Source: Paragonimus westermani (Eukaryota > Platyhelminthes > Trematoda > Plagiorchiida > Troglotrematidae). From it: DNA of 64,000 nucleotides. Made by a program: the position numbers and the translations under genes. The DNA is taken from positions 95,849 to 159,848 of the forward strand of contig QNGE01000102.1 in the NCBI GenBank assembly GCA_008508345.1. The letters are read 5' to 3'. Below the pieces are notes generated by a model. The model was not told where the DNA came from and ran no database searches. It worked only from the letters and a program-made list of their open reading frames with translations. This document shows, in pieces, positions 52,801-63,600 of this stretch (positions are counted from its first letter, which is position 1; each line of letters opens with the position of its first letter).

Positions 52801-55800
52801 ATAGACAGTTCATCCCACTATGACTTTGGAATTCCACTATTTCGATCAAAGTCAAAACTATGGTAAGAGTCAGTTAAAGTCGCAGTGAACTGCTGCATGA
52901 TTCTTTTTAGTGTCACTGGTGACAACAGACAAAGTTTAGTATTGTGTCTTCTTGAGGCTGTTCAGTTCGTCAGGCCTCAGTCAACAGGTGCGAAAAGCTG
53001 GTGACAGTGTATCAACATATATTCCGTACGCCACCCCGTCTTGCTAGAGTGCTTGTGTTACACACCGACCTCTAGTATTCAGTCGCTTATTTTGTGTAGA
53101 TCTTCACCGCGCTAATCACAATCATATGTCACAGATGCACTAAATAGGGTTGCTGACATAGTGGAAAGACAAAAACGTACAGGTATCATCAGTGATGAAC
53201 AAAGATGATAAATTGTAAGCTCTTACGGCAAACGAGAGCGTAAGTTCTACACGAACCTAAAGAATATGCAATAGTAACGCAGTATGAATGCGCTTGTATT
53301 GGGTTGTCTACGATTACTCCGTTAGAGCTCGTTCAAAATTAGTTTACAACCAAGTAGAGCAGAACAAACATGGTTTCACAAAGCGGCCTATCACGTAAAT
53401 CACACCACTAAAAATGCGATGAGTTTTCGATAGGGTTATTCCGTAACCTCTCATGCGTGGCTGTTTGAGGCAACTAGGCCCTATTCAAAACTGCCCGACA
53501 CATAACGAGTTCGGCACTGCCAACGCGGGTAGGGGCATTCGGTCATTTCACCATCACTTACGTTGTATCCAGTGGGTGAGTCCACTCCCGTGTAATGTGC
53601 TCACACTCTCACCCATGTCAGCATCTGATCGGACTAGTTTCGATAGTTTGGTTTATTCGCCGATTGTTTCGACCAACGACCACCATTAATACGACACCAC
53701 TTTTATTGATACAGTTGGCCGTAGCAGCTTGTGGGCATCATTGCACCTAACTGAACCAGAACGAATCGACTGTGTGTGTGTGTGTGTGTGTGNTCAGTAT
53801 ACGGAGTAGACCGTACATGCTGTCATACCTTCGTATCTGATCTGCGGACTGAACGCCTTAGCAATTGTCTGCATCCTCTCACCGAACCTGTTCTAATACA
53901 CCTATTCGCTGCCAACCTCATGATGTTAAATGTTGGCTTATTTCGATTCGTACATTTGTTTCTCCACCAAATCTTAGTGCTATCCATCGTGATTCACCAG
54001 TTCGTAATCTATTCATGGAATTTACTTAATTGCGCATGTTGTACCTGTAAGCATCGTTGTCCGTCTCAGTATCGACTGTGTAAACTTCAAGTAAATTATT
54101 TGTTCCTCCAGCTTTAATGTGTTCTCCGACTTTCGTTTACCAAGTGCATTTTTGAGTGGATCCATACAAAGAATTATCGTGTTGCGGCGAAATTATAAAC
54201 AGTACTCTCCTTCCCCTTGTGACGAATTACTGTATCTCAATATTTGGACATATATGCGCCGTGTTGGGTAGTCAGTTCATTTCGCAGTGATGAATTTGCA
54301 CATTCACGCTCTTCCTCACTTTCTTTCGCACTACGCAAACCTTTATTCGGGCTCAACCTATGCCACTCACTTGCATTATACACTCTATACCCTTCAGGTA
54401 CCGGATCAATTAACGTTAAGCACGTGACTTGTCTGTTCATCACTGTAAGCATCATGTTTCGTTTCTATCTGTCCCTTTCTGAGTACAAGACTGCTAGTAT
54501 GTTTCATCAACAAACGTGAGTCACATGTATTGTCTGATCTGTAGAACACCGGTGTGTTTGTTAGCGTGTGCGTGAAACCAATAATTTCCACGGAATGTAC
54601 TCTGGGAGTGCACTCTGCTCGTCACTAGGTATACAGTCTAACATACACACACCAATAACCGGCCTCGATTCTAGCTTACAAGGAACTGCGTGGATTGTTG
54701 ACGCTATCTCAGAACTTGTGCATGTAATAGTCGAAGCTGTCAAGTATCACTGTTGTATGCATATCTGGGATGTCCCTTTTACCAACTCCTCAAAAACAGT
54801 CTGTAATTCAATAATCACTTCAACGTCTCATCTCAGCGTTCTCCGTTCACAGAGCGTTTCGCCATGTTAAAAACATCGACACATCAGGGAAAACACGTAA
54901 GTGACTCTCACTCAACCTATGCTGAAGCGTGAGCAGTTGCACATGTAAGTCTTCAGTATAGAGCTAGCAGTTGAAAGTTCAAGCACATCGGTGTATCAGT
55001 CAGATTATCAAGTGCCGGCTAAGTTGGAAATTTCCAGCTGCCATATTAACCGAGACCCTTCACTATGGTGGTTTTATCCGTAATACCTCGATATAACATC
55101 CGTCAATGCTCATACGGTATTCGAATCTTGCTGAGGTGGCGGTGTCGCGATGTCCTCCTAAAAGTTCTGTCGAGTACATTACTAGACAGACTGCGTCGCC
55201 TTTTTCTCAAAACTGTGGCAAATTCATTCAGTGCTTAACATGCGACCATTTGCATGATGACATTCTCATTTATGTCACACATGTATGACCACAAATTAGG
55301 TGAATTATTGTTTCAGAAGGTAAGATGGAATAAGTAGCAAGTCATTAGTGGTCAGTGGATAGCAGTCTGTTGAAAAGCCGTTACCTACCGGAACGAAATC
55401 GAAAGCACGACTGTGACACAAAGTAAATCTGTTTATTGTGTATCTACTGCTTATCCTGTAGGCAAGATGAACCAGTAAAATAAAGAATTATGGTAGGTGA
55501 CGACCCTTTGGCCTTCCTATTGGTCCACCCAGCTGCGCTTGCAGCTCGTTTGTTTTAAAGCGTGACGCACCTAAACGACTTGTTTTACTTGTTATAACGA
55601 AACCCGACAGTAAGGCAAACACGCTATCCTGATTGGTCACCGCACTGATATGCCAGTCCGCTCGCGTTTTCGTCTACCATTGGCCTTAGCCTATTGTGAA
55701 TCACCGGTTGACTTCATATCGATGCGTTTGTCCAATTCAATCCCCTTATAATTACTAATTCGGTGTATCTGCTAGACCACAGTGATTAAAAAGGAATAGT

Positions 55801-57912
55801 CTCCACGTATCCACCTTCCGGGGCAGCTAAGTTTTACAGCTTGATACATAAAGTGCCAACGCGGTCACCTTGTATATTGTATGGACCAGTGAACACCTGA
55901 GATCACTCCAGGCAACGTGAGTTGGCAGAACGTCATTCGTATCTAACTACTCGAATTGCAATTTCCGTGGCATATGTGCTGCTTGGGTTATAGGAACAAA
56001 TGTATTGCTTCATCAGAACAGCATACCCTTGTTTCTGAGTTCACTGGTGATTCAGAATGATTTTGAGTTGTTCCACCTAGTACTAAGGAACGTTTCTGTG
56101 TAACTACAATGAATGGCGGCATCCGATTCGGATTTGCCTGTCACAGTGACCGAAGCCAAAGGACGCCTGCGCTTATCCATCACTGCAACTGGCTTGCGCT
56201 GCACCAATTGCAGTTCCACCAACACATCACATATCCAGTGTAAACCCGAAGGAATAAGACTGGGAGGTGTGCCAGTAGGGCCTTTTTTTCCAGCCGGCCA
56301 ATGCTGGTTAGCCACTTGATTGGCTAATAAGGAAAGGAAACTCTTATCTCTCGGAAACTAAACAGAGAGAGGCTACAATGACGAAATCTAAACTAGGAAG
56401 AAAGATTTATGAAGCGTAATACAAGAAGCGTTGCAGTATAGGATTGTAGGTTAGTGCAACCTAAAGAGGATGGGGATGAAAAGCAAATTTCTCGCTCAAC
56501 TATGAAAAGCCAGGCAGTTCATTCATCAACACCATTCACCAACAAAGCCGAAGAAAAGAATGGATAGAAGTCCACAGACACTCATGCACAAGCAACCACG
56601 ACTTTTTATCCGAATGCATCGTATCAAGCGGATTGTCATGCAATCATCATTTACACAAAATTCTGAATATTTAGGATGCATGAATCTACTGAATTTCGTC
56701 CTGTGATGTCGGACCGGCCAACCAAGCAGACTGCCCACAAGGTGTATTGTGATTTGTTCCTTATGATCCTCACACAAGTGCTAATCGAATTTGACTTTTT
56801 TGCAAACAAAAGCATACTGTTAGTATCAGGTTTAAACAGTCGACAGTAGCTGATTCTACTGACTTCGCAGCATTTGCCGCATAGGTGCTGTCAAGTTACG
56901 AGGAGCTAAAGGGATTCTTTTGACGTTTACCAGACTCATAATCCCGATCTTCGCTGCGCTAATCAATCAAGACATAAGTTGGACGACTTGAAACATTCTC
57001 TGTAAAACTGCTCTAGTTCAAAAGGGCCATGGGAAGGAAGCAAGTATCTTCGGATTCGTTTTTATCATTCTTTGCATGAGCCCACGAGATAAACAGGTTG
57101 AATAATTACACTGTGGTCATGGTTTGCTCTAAAATTACGTTCAACTAGAAAAGGGCATTCCAATACGAGTACAAGGATTGGGGCTTATAATACTGTACGT
57201 TAAAACTTAATATGGACACAAAACCGGTACTGCTAGTTATCACCATCAGAATACGGAATCGCATGGTCAACAACAGTGGACAGCTGCCGTAAGCTCGCTT
57301 AACTCGATGTTTGCTTTCACATGACCCTTGATCACTATCTACCACTGGCCCTATACTCATTCATCAGTCTATCAAGTTCACGTCAATAGCAATGGATTCT
57401 CAGGTATTGCTTGATGGTTTGTTCGTCAGACAACTATTGAGTAATGGAACCTGAGCATGTTGCTTATCATCCAATTTTACTCTGGATTGTCTAAAAAGAA
57501 ATATCATCTGATAGTTCAGTGGTTCCAGTAAAATGATTTGGGAAATTCGGCGACTTCGAAAGTTCAAATGTGAGAAAAACTAAATAAAAAATTTTAAGTC
57601 ATCGGATAGCGGAAAAAGAAGTCAAACCACAGATTGTTAACTAGTTGACAAGCTCACTTCTGCACACAACAAACAAAATCTGAGCTACAACACTGACAGT
57701 AAGTCGAGTGCAACTTCAATTTATCAAAGTGGTTTTAGTAGCCAACCTATTTGAAGATTGGATTGGATGTCTTGAACGTGTTCACTGAGTCTCTGTTGGA
57801 CCTCACCTAATGACAATATCTCGGTAGAATCTAGAAGTTTGTTACAGATTGGACACATCCACATCTTGATTCCAAAATAAGCATTCCGTTTATTAGCTTC
57901 TGTAATCACCAT
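35219..57912 (-). CDS. Unassigned multi-exon gene, 291-residue model (5 exons, possibly more upstream)
   Basis: Exons at 57912-57807, 54442-54371, 48316-48168, 38329-38231 and 35668-35219 join in matching phase (1, 1, 0, 0) at GT-AG sites. The model begins at the ATG at 57912 (MVITEANK) or, if spliced at 57899, continues from upstream exons. It contains a CPIC pair, a charged helical middle (EWKRRYYVAKRQ, EERMTDHREDLDNLMRR, SMEKRREVTREEYRLAE) that looks like coiled coil, and a basic Ser/Arg-rich tail. An AATAAA follows the stop by 30 nt. I do not recognise the family. The helical part suggests a structural or cytoskeletal protein, which is inference only. The gene runs convergent to MAST. Confidence 0.75.
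38231..38329 (-). CDS. Unassigned gene, 99-nt helical exon
   Basis: Acceptor TTACTTACAG ending at 38330, donor GTAAGT starting at 38230. Thirty-three codons in phase 0 at both ends, including VSMEKRREVTREEYRLAEVM. The composition (Arg, Glu, Leu) continues the helical character of the previous exon. It is 9.8 kb from the previous exon, so a skipped exon between them is possible. Confidence 0.75.
45470..45720. other. GC-rich island of unknown origin
   Basis: Within AT-leaning intronic DNA this 250-bp block is clearly GC-rich and CpG-rich, with overlapping open frames on both strands as GC-rich DNA tends to have. It contains an imperfectly spaced palindrome CGCACGC-GAGC-GCGTGCG (45692-45709). 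I recognise no protein or element in it. It could be a fragment of a repeat family. Confidence 0.6.
46609..46632. repeat. Short tandem repeat, 9-bp unit
   Basis: Nearly three copies of CTAACCTAG in an intron of the - strand gene. Confidence 0.85.
48168..48316 (-). CDS. Unassigned gene, 149-nt coiled-coil exon
   Basis: Acceptor ATTACCCAG behind a T run, donor GTAAGA at 48167. It encodes 49 residues starting RDEWKRRYYVAKRQAPSLEE and ending NPESAE. Alternating charged and hydrophobic residues predict a helix. It enters with two bases and leaves in phase 0. Confidence 0.78.
48744..48797. repeat. Outer 54-bp inverted match, left
   Basis: These 54 bp are the exact reverse complement of 53794-53847. 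In the left half this block is followed by 1,060 bp (48798-49857) before the CA tract; in the right half only the N separates them. Confidence 0.93.
49014..49479 (+). repeat. Dispersed repeat, copy 1
   Basis: About 465 bp closely similar to 56116-56584 in the same orientation (runs such as CCTGTCACAGTGACCGAAGC and CTTATCTCTCGGAAACTAAA are shared). No protein domain, terminal repeat or tRNA-like head is seen. It contains the perfect hairpin described separately. Confidence 0.88.
49063..49131. repeat. Perfect 29-bp hairpin inside repeat copy 1
   Basis: Arms 49063-49091 and 49103-49131 are exact reverse complements around an 11-nt loop. Copy 2 of the repeat keeps the left arm, with two changes, and the loop, but has unrelated sequence in place of the outer right arm. 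Confidence 0.92.
49858..50437. repeat. Left arm of large inverted repeat
   Basis: After a CA tract (49858-49893) the 547 bp at 49891-50437 are the reverse complement of 53227-53773 with no mismatch or gap that I could find; coordinates map one to one. Identity stops sharply at GTTTGCC (50437). No transposase or other gene lies in the arm. It sits in the 6.05-kb intron of the - strand gene. Confidence 0.95.
52501..52519. repeat. Short perfect palindrome
   Basis: GGCTCGTCC, one base, then GGACGAGCC. It lies in the loop of the large inverted repeat. No terminator-like or other role is evident. Confidence 0.7.
53227..53792. repeat. Right arm of large inverted repeat
   Basis: Reverse complement of the left arm, ending in a GT tract (53771-53792) that abuts the only N in the window (53793). 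The tract is shorter than the CA tract of the left arm (22 versus 36 nt). The loop between the arms is 2,789 bp (50438-53226) and holds no long reading frame. Confidence 0.95.
53793..53793. other. Assembly ambiguity (single N)
   Basis: The only undetermined base in the window, at the end of the GT tract and at the junction of the two inverted-repeat blocks. It probably marks a gap or unresolved join rather than a polymorphic base. Confidence 0.85.
53794..53847. repeat. Outer 54-bp inverted match, right, next to N
   Basis: Starts directly after the N at 53793. Matches 48744-48797 inverted and loses identity abruptly after GCGG. Confidence 0.93.
54371..54442 (-). CDS. Unassigned gene, 72-nt exon
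   Basis: Acceptor GCTTACAG ending at 54443 and donor GTGAGT starting at 54370 are both strong. The exon enters with two bases and leaves with one, encoding MNRQVTCLTLIDPVPEGYRV then YNA. Phase matches the exons on both sides. Alternative frames contain stops soon after the acceptor. Confidence 0.75.
56116..56584 (+). repeat. Dispersed repeat, copy 2
   Basis: Direct-orientation relative of 49014-49479, lying in the next upstream intron of the - strand gene. Small substitutions are scattered along it. The short open frames inside are not shared intact by the other copy, so I do not call a gene. Confidence 0.88.
57807..57912 (-). CDS. Unassigned gene, exon with CPIC motif
   Basis: The reading frame is open from the ATG at 57912 (MVITEANK) and from an alternative acceptor, GATTACAG, that would start the exon at 57899. 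It encodes NAYFGIKMWMCPICNKLLDS and ends one base into a codon at a good donor, GTGAGG (57806). A weaker donor (GTTGGC) 60 nt downstream, with exon end at 57747, has the same phase and would add 20 residues including RLSEHVQDIQ, giving Cys-x2-Cys plus a later His. Which donor is used cannot be decided here. Confidence 0.68.
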
Positions 57913-57975
57913 TTGCGAGAATGCACAAAGTTGATCAGCTTAGAGAGCCTGAATATGAAATCCTCGTGAACTTAC

Positions 57976-58019
57976 TGCGTAACAAATAGCAACTGAGGTG
58001 TCCATTCGATTAACATTTT
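57976..58019 (-). CDS. Candidate 44-nt exon, phase unresolved
   Basis: An AT-rich acceptor, AAAATTGCAG, and a perfect donor, GTAAGT, bound 44 nt that can read NVNRMDTSVAICYA. The next downstream frame, DQLCAFSQMVITEAN, would follow naturally, but no AG in the short gap joins the two in phase. Either a base is missing in the assembly, another donor is used, or this is a chance pair of sites. Confidence 0.4.
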
Positions 58020-58390
58020 CTGCAATTTTTAAATATTATTCCATTTCTCCGTCAGTTTACCTTCTACCGATGTAAACCGAACTCTTGATTCTATGTGCCT
58101 GAATGTTCCCGTTACCTGCTGTTATCTCGCTACTCTGACTATTTGCACTCCCCAGTCAATTCCTTCACTTCATACGTCTGTCTCCTACTAGTACTGTGTT
58201 CTGCTCCTGCCACTGATCCGCTTGTAACAATGCAGTGACCATAGCAAGACCAATTATTAGTCATCCGTTCGGTATGGTACCATGGAATGCTTATGATATA
58301 CACAAGTCTAAGTCAATGTATACAAACTGGGAAGTCATCATTTGCACTTAACACACACCATTGACTTCTTGTAAAGCTGTGAAAAATCAC

Positions 58391-58447
58391 ATAATAGCCT
58401 GTTTCAATGAATTCACTGAGCAGACTGTTCAGCGCAGCCTTCAACAT
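58391..58447 (-). CDS. Candidate 57-nt exon of the unassigned gene
   Basis: Acceptor CATCAACGAAG and a weak donor, GTGATT, bound 19 codons reading MLKAALNSLLSEFIETGYY in phase 0. The amphipathic sequence looks coding. The donor is poor, so the 3' boundary is doubtful. Confidence 0.45.
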
Positions 58448-58556
58448 CTTCGTTGATGGAACAAAAATATAAACAGGTTAACCGTTCATTTCGCCAAGAA
58501 GACTTTGGTACTGTTCAGAATAAACAAAAGAAACTAGTCAGTATCCAACCATTTAC

Positions 58557-58613
58557 CTCGTCCCGTCCGTTAGGATTTTTGTGACACAATGGCACCAACC
58601 AAATGTCCACTTT
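58557..58613 (-). CDS. Candidate 57-nt exon of the unassigned gene
   Basis: Acceptor GTACTTAG and donor GTAAAT bound 19 codons in phase 0 reading KVDIWLVPLCHKNPNGRDE. The upstream flank of the reading frame is a stop overlapping the acceptor, which fits an exon edge. It joins in phase to the candidate exon at 58391-58447. Confidence 0.5.
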
Positions 58614-59676
58614 CTAAGTACTGTTAATTGGATTAGTTGAATGCAAATGCGAACAGTATGCCTAAAGAGTTGGCTATTCCTAGCAGGAACACTTATCATT
58701 CTAGTGAACTTTTGTTGAGCACTTGTGCTTCTTCAGCTGTCCAAAGAGGACTTTAATCCGTATTCAAATGATACATCTGTCGCAACTCAAACGTGAATTT
58801 ATTGTGCAAAAAAGAGTATCTTTATCCTAAGAGAATCCCCACAACCACGTATCAAACTTGTACAACACCGACTATTTGTGTCCATACTAGACCGAACCTG
58901 GTTTCCCTGAATGAATGTAATAGGACAGTGGTCTTAGTGACATTGCTGCGGTACGATTTGTGAAATATCAATAAACATGGCTAAGGGATTTCTTAATTCT
59001 CTCCTCACTTGTCAAGTCATTCATGATCGGGGCCCAAACAATGACCCTGGCGTTCCCACTCTTTCTGTTTTTGTGTACCTTATTTTGCATTCATCGTAGT
59101 TCACTCAAATTCAGATCAAGTGAAACGTTTTTCATTGCTTCCCCGTGCTGTCATGGTGACTTAGGTTTTGTCTTGGATAATGAAGTCACTGAGGTTGAAA
59201 GCTGCATCAACAGCAACGAGGTTACAAAAAAACTAAACGTACGCCTTTACCTTCAATGGTGTCTTACGTAGCTAATCTAGGTCAATATGGACGACAAGGG
59301 ATCATGTCTCTAAAGTTTAAGGATTGTGTATACTAAGTGTTCTTGATAATGGCAGTCTACAGCTGCTAAACGTGGACCTTCAGAACGGACAGCACAAACC
59401 CTTGTTGATCGTTTTCAGTCGCATCCATATCACCATACCAACTTATGAACAATGATAAAGTCAGGATGATGATACTTGACGGCAAAATTCAAGCCGTTTT
59501 GTTACGACTTTAAGGTTAGATCGTATAATAAAGATGCTGACTAATCATCTTCCACGTCGAACCCTGCTATTGACGCAGCAGACTGGCACACTGTAAGATA
59601 AGGTCAACTAATGATTATGTATGTAAATGTGATGGCACTCACTATCAGAGTAACCGCTCTGAATCGAGTTGTTTAC

Positions 59677-59733
59677 TCGGGTTGGGACTTCCGTGGGTGT
59701 TTGAAACAACTGTTGAAATGGTAAGGCTGGTAG
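59677..59733 (-). CDS. Candidate 57-nt exon of the unassigned gene
   Basis: Acceptor AATCCAATCAG and donor GTAAAC bound 19 codons in phase 0 reading LPALPFQQLFQTPTEVPTR. The open frame extends a little upstream to another AG. It joins in phase to the 58557-58613 exon. Confidence 0.42.
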
Positions 59734-60477
59734 CTGATTGGATTGCAGTTTTCTAACCGAAGATTCTAGTTAGTAAGTTCGTTTAATTTAACTGCTAGCA
59801 GTGTAATAAATTAAAGCAATGGAAGCCACAAAGAAATTTTCCTGCGAAAACTGGTACATTCTCACTTCAATCTCGGTCGTTTGTTTGCCAGATGGACTTA
59901 TATATTGAAAGTTTTGGTTACGATAAAGTGGATTTTCTGAAATAAATATCAACCCCTAAATATTCATTCATCTCTAGTCCAGGGGAAAATAGATGGTCTC
60001 CACATTATGTTATGGTCGGTAAATGCCAATGTCAAGCAATGGTTTATCATCGCTGCTGAAGATGGCGATGATGATGCAGTTTACTCGATTACTGCCTTTT
60101 CTCCTTCCAGCATCACCGACGCTTATAGCTTCCGTCTCTTTCACACCTGTAATACATTGAAACTATTAAAGGCTCGGCTACGTATCTGGGTGACCAAGCT
60201 TAACCTGGTTGCCATGACTGGTGGGAAGGTTGCTGTTTCGACATGTGACCAAACTATTCCTTCATACACACACGTCATGTGTCCGTGTGACACGCATTTT
60301 TGCTACTTACGTATGCTGATTCTTCTCTCCGCGTTAATTGTATCCTACTGGTTGATATTCTGGTACTCAAATTTTATTCGTGTGATCGACCCAAAATGAT
60401 ACTACGAACGTTTCTTTCCGAGTATTACAAACCATCGTTGCACTGTGGCTAACCTATGACTTCAGCTCCTCGATTAC

Positions 60478-60633
60478 CAGGTATTCTGTATGGATTTTAC
60501 TGCAAAAGCCTCTAGATTGGTAGATAGCTGAGCATCCCTCAAACCGCTTACCACTGCTTTGTGAGCTTCTTCAGGAGTAGAAGGATTTAAAGTAGTCCAG
60601 GAAACTATCCTCAATGAAGCTCTTGAGACCAAC
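60478..60633 (-). CDS. Candidate further upstream exon, boundaries unclear
   Basis: An open - strand stretch reads VSWTTLNPSTPEEAHKAV then SGLRDAQLSTNLEAF, a composition typical of coding sequence. Three donors are possible (exon ends at 60552, 60501 or 60478); the first two end in phase 0 and would join the 59.7-kb exon. The acceptor is uncertain. No exon could be placed confidently between here and the window end. Confidence 0.4.
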
Positions 60634-63600
60634 TGGTGTCCACTTCGGTGTCATCACAGTGTCTTTTGCGACCATAGTAGCGTCTGGTAGGTTCATCCAC
60701 CCTAATCTGAATCATACTTATCAACGTCAGAAGGGGTTACTTGAAAAGTACAGTAAAAAATCTCTAAATGGTCACCCGATAGGTCCGTTTTATCATGATT
60801 CACATTTTCGGAGACGAAGAAAGAGCAATCACACATGCCCTATTGGTCGACCATACTGAGAGTTCTACAATGACCAACACGATAGCCATTGCGATTATAA
60901 AAGCTGATAATTCTATACTCAGTGAAATTATTTACGTAATCTGCAACGCCACTTCAGTCACCTCAGAACCAAGGACGCAATGTTGTTCGAAGAGGTTGAG
61001 TGATGACCGCAGCTCAATTGCGGCTGACACTTCAGTGTGCCTCTGCGCAATGTCAGGAGCAGTTGGCTTCTGTTGATCGTGACCGACCCTTGCCAAAAAA
61101 CTGAGTGATAGGACTGAGCCGCGTGACGTAGAAGGGACACCCACGTTCAATTTGGTGAGTGCTACCACACTAAGATGGTTTCCAGGCGTGGTTTGCTAAC
61201 CTGCATAGGCTAGGTTAACTTCATGCACTTAAAATCCCGTTAAATGTTCTGATTACATACTTCGTTGCCAGATACGCATATACGGGACAATCTGTACCAG
61301 CCCGTCACAGTTAGGGCCCATATTATCCGGAGTTCTAGTTCAACGCGCTCCTTATGCGTCGGTTGCACCCGCATACCGTAGCTGAACCGTGTACCGGCAG
61401 ACGACGGTCGATGAGTAAGTGAAGAAGATTAGCGGGGGTGAAAAATGGTTGGACACAGACTATGTGAAGTGAACAGTTTATCAATTTTGGATGTGGTTGA
61501 CAAGCAGTCGGATAAGGATGACAAACGACAGGAATACTTTTACTGTTTTTACTGGTAATGGACACTCTCAGATCTGTTCGTCGCCAGCACTGCACCCTCA
61601 CGTATATCACTGTGTTGCCTCAGACATGCGTTCATTATTTTGTTTAGAAAATCTACTTTAAAAGGTCAGTCAATCAAAAGCAATCTGGCTTCTATGCAGC
61701 CCTTAGTACCAGTGACACAATAAACTCAGGAGGGCTAAAAAACATCGTAGTTCAATAATTAGATAGAAGATAGAATTTAACTCTCGAAACCCCCGTGTCT
61801 ACATCCACGCAAACTGTTTCAAGATGTGTACAGCTTTGAAAATACAAACGGTTCACAAATGAGAGTAGTGCAACTTCTGTGAGAGAGTCATGTCTCCGTT
61901 CTTTGTGACAGAAACAGATTGGTGGTTCTAAATTCACAAACTAGGGCCAGTGAGCATGATCAAATATATCCCTCCAAAGGTTCAATGACATGTTAACGGA
62001 ACGTCGATAAGCGGTGACTGGTGAGATCAAACAAAACCAAAGACACTATGCAATAAGTCGGAACGTTAAAAGTGGTCAGGAAATCAGGCGACGTTATTGG
62101 AGGGAAAACCGAAAGCACGAATGCAAACCAAAAGGGCCCAGTGTCCATTCAAATCAAATATGCGATCGGTCATTAACCCGAACCTATTGGACGTACACTA
62201 GCATTGGATGTTTCTATGAACACATCCTTGATTTCCATCGAAAACATTTTGGTCCATGACTAGTCCTTGTGTCTGATTTCGGGACAGGGCCATAAAGAAC
62301 GATGTTGGAGTACTCAGTACTTGAAAACAAACGTGATGGCTAACAAGATGTTAGTGGGGATTCCGACACGTCCGACCGTTGAACGGTTAGGGGATTATGC
62401 TGGACCACAGTTTTGTAACTTTACAAGGCTGCAAAAGTAGATATTAGGAATCCTACCAAAGGTTAACTAGTACAACAACGGGTTTTACATACAAATGCCT
62501 CACTGAATAAAAGCATTTAAAGACGGTCGGCTAGCATGTGCAGGTGCATACAACACATTTCAGATTACCTATGCAATGTCTCAATGTGAAACCGCGGATA
62601 GGAAACAGCCAGTCGCATATAGAGGTTTGCTTCCAACCCAGGTAGGCACGCGGTAAAACAATAACTAAGCAATCTGGCAACTTACTGAAACTGATTTAAT
62701 GATGCTTCATGAAGGACCGCCTGCGGCAACCCATCACAGGCACCCCGCTCATTCATGCCTGACAGGCTCTGTGTCATAGTTATTGCCTGTGGTCCAGCTG
62801 GTGCCACGGCGAGGTTGATGCATTGAATGGAGCATGCCAGACATTAGGCAAAAGGTGAGCTTGTTATGACATTTTACAAACGAGGCAACCATGAGTTGTC
62901 GGTTTCCGGTCCGACTAGAGCTTGGGCTGTGACGACGAAGGAGAGAAAACCGCATGAAACTAGGGCGGTTTGGCGAGCTGACGATGCTCCAAAGCAGTTG
63001 CAACTATCAAGGTGCTGAGTTCCGCGAAGGGTACAAGACGGTACCAACAGTCTGCCGACCGGGTTGGAGGAGTTTCCAACACATGCTCACGGGAGCACCT
63101 GGACATAACCGGGACATCACGCGGCGTTGCTTATGTTGTCCAACCGATTTTAAATAAGTATCATGAAACCATTGTCGAGTGGAGTGGCCAAGTTCAGTGT
63201 TTGTTCTTGATTTGTCCATACATGATGCATGCATTAAATGGAATGATTGGCAGCAACTCACTGATGTATAGTCCACTGGAGGGCTTTGTGATCAGAATGT
63301 GCCTAGTTCACTGTTTGCTTTGGCTGATGCTTAAAACTGGCAATCTGGTGACCAGTGCACATCGGATTACTTCGTAAGCAATTGTTCCGACTTGCTCTCA
63401 TTCTCATTACAATCAAACTGGTTCAATCATGTCCAGTTACAGTGCATAGTTTGAATGATCGTATAATGATTTTCCACTTGGACAGTTTTGTCAGTTAAGA
63501 GAAATGAAGTGAAATCCTAACGAGTGTGTCAAATTGTGTTGCCCATTAACCAGCTGATTTTCATTTTTAACAAGATTGCATTTAAGTTAGAAGATACCCC

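Noticed and set aside
50438..53226. Loop of the palindrome as the body of a foldback DNA transposon
   Set aside because: No transposase-like reading frame and no target-site duplication at the outer ends.
56113..56319. 68-codon + strand open frame in repeat copy 2
   Set aside because: It is not preserved in copy 1 and lies in a non-coding dispersed repeat.
61752..61937. - strand open frame as a further exon of the unassigned gene
   Set aside because: The sequence looks partly coding, but no convincing donor or phase-matched partner was found.
62749..63276. Overlapping open frames on both strands near 63 kb
   Set aside because: No recognisable motif; probably due to a locally higher GC content.
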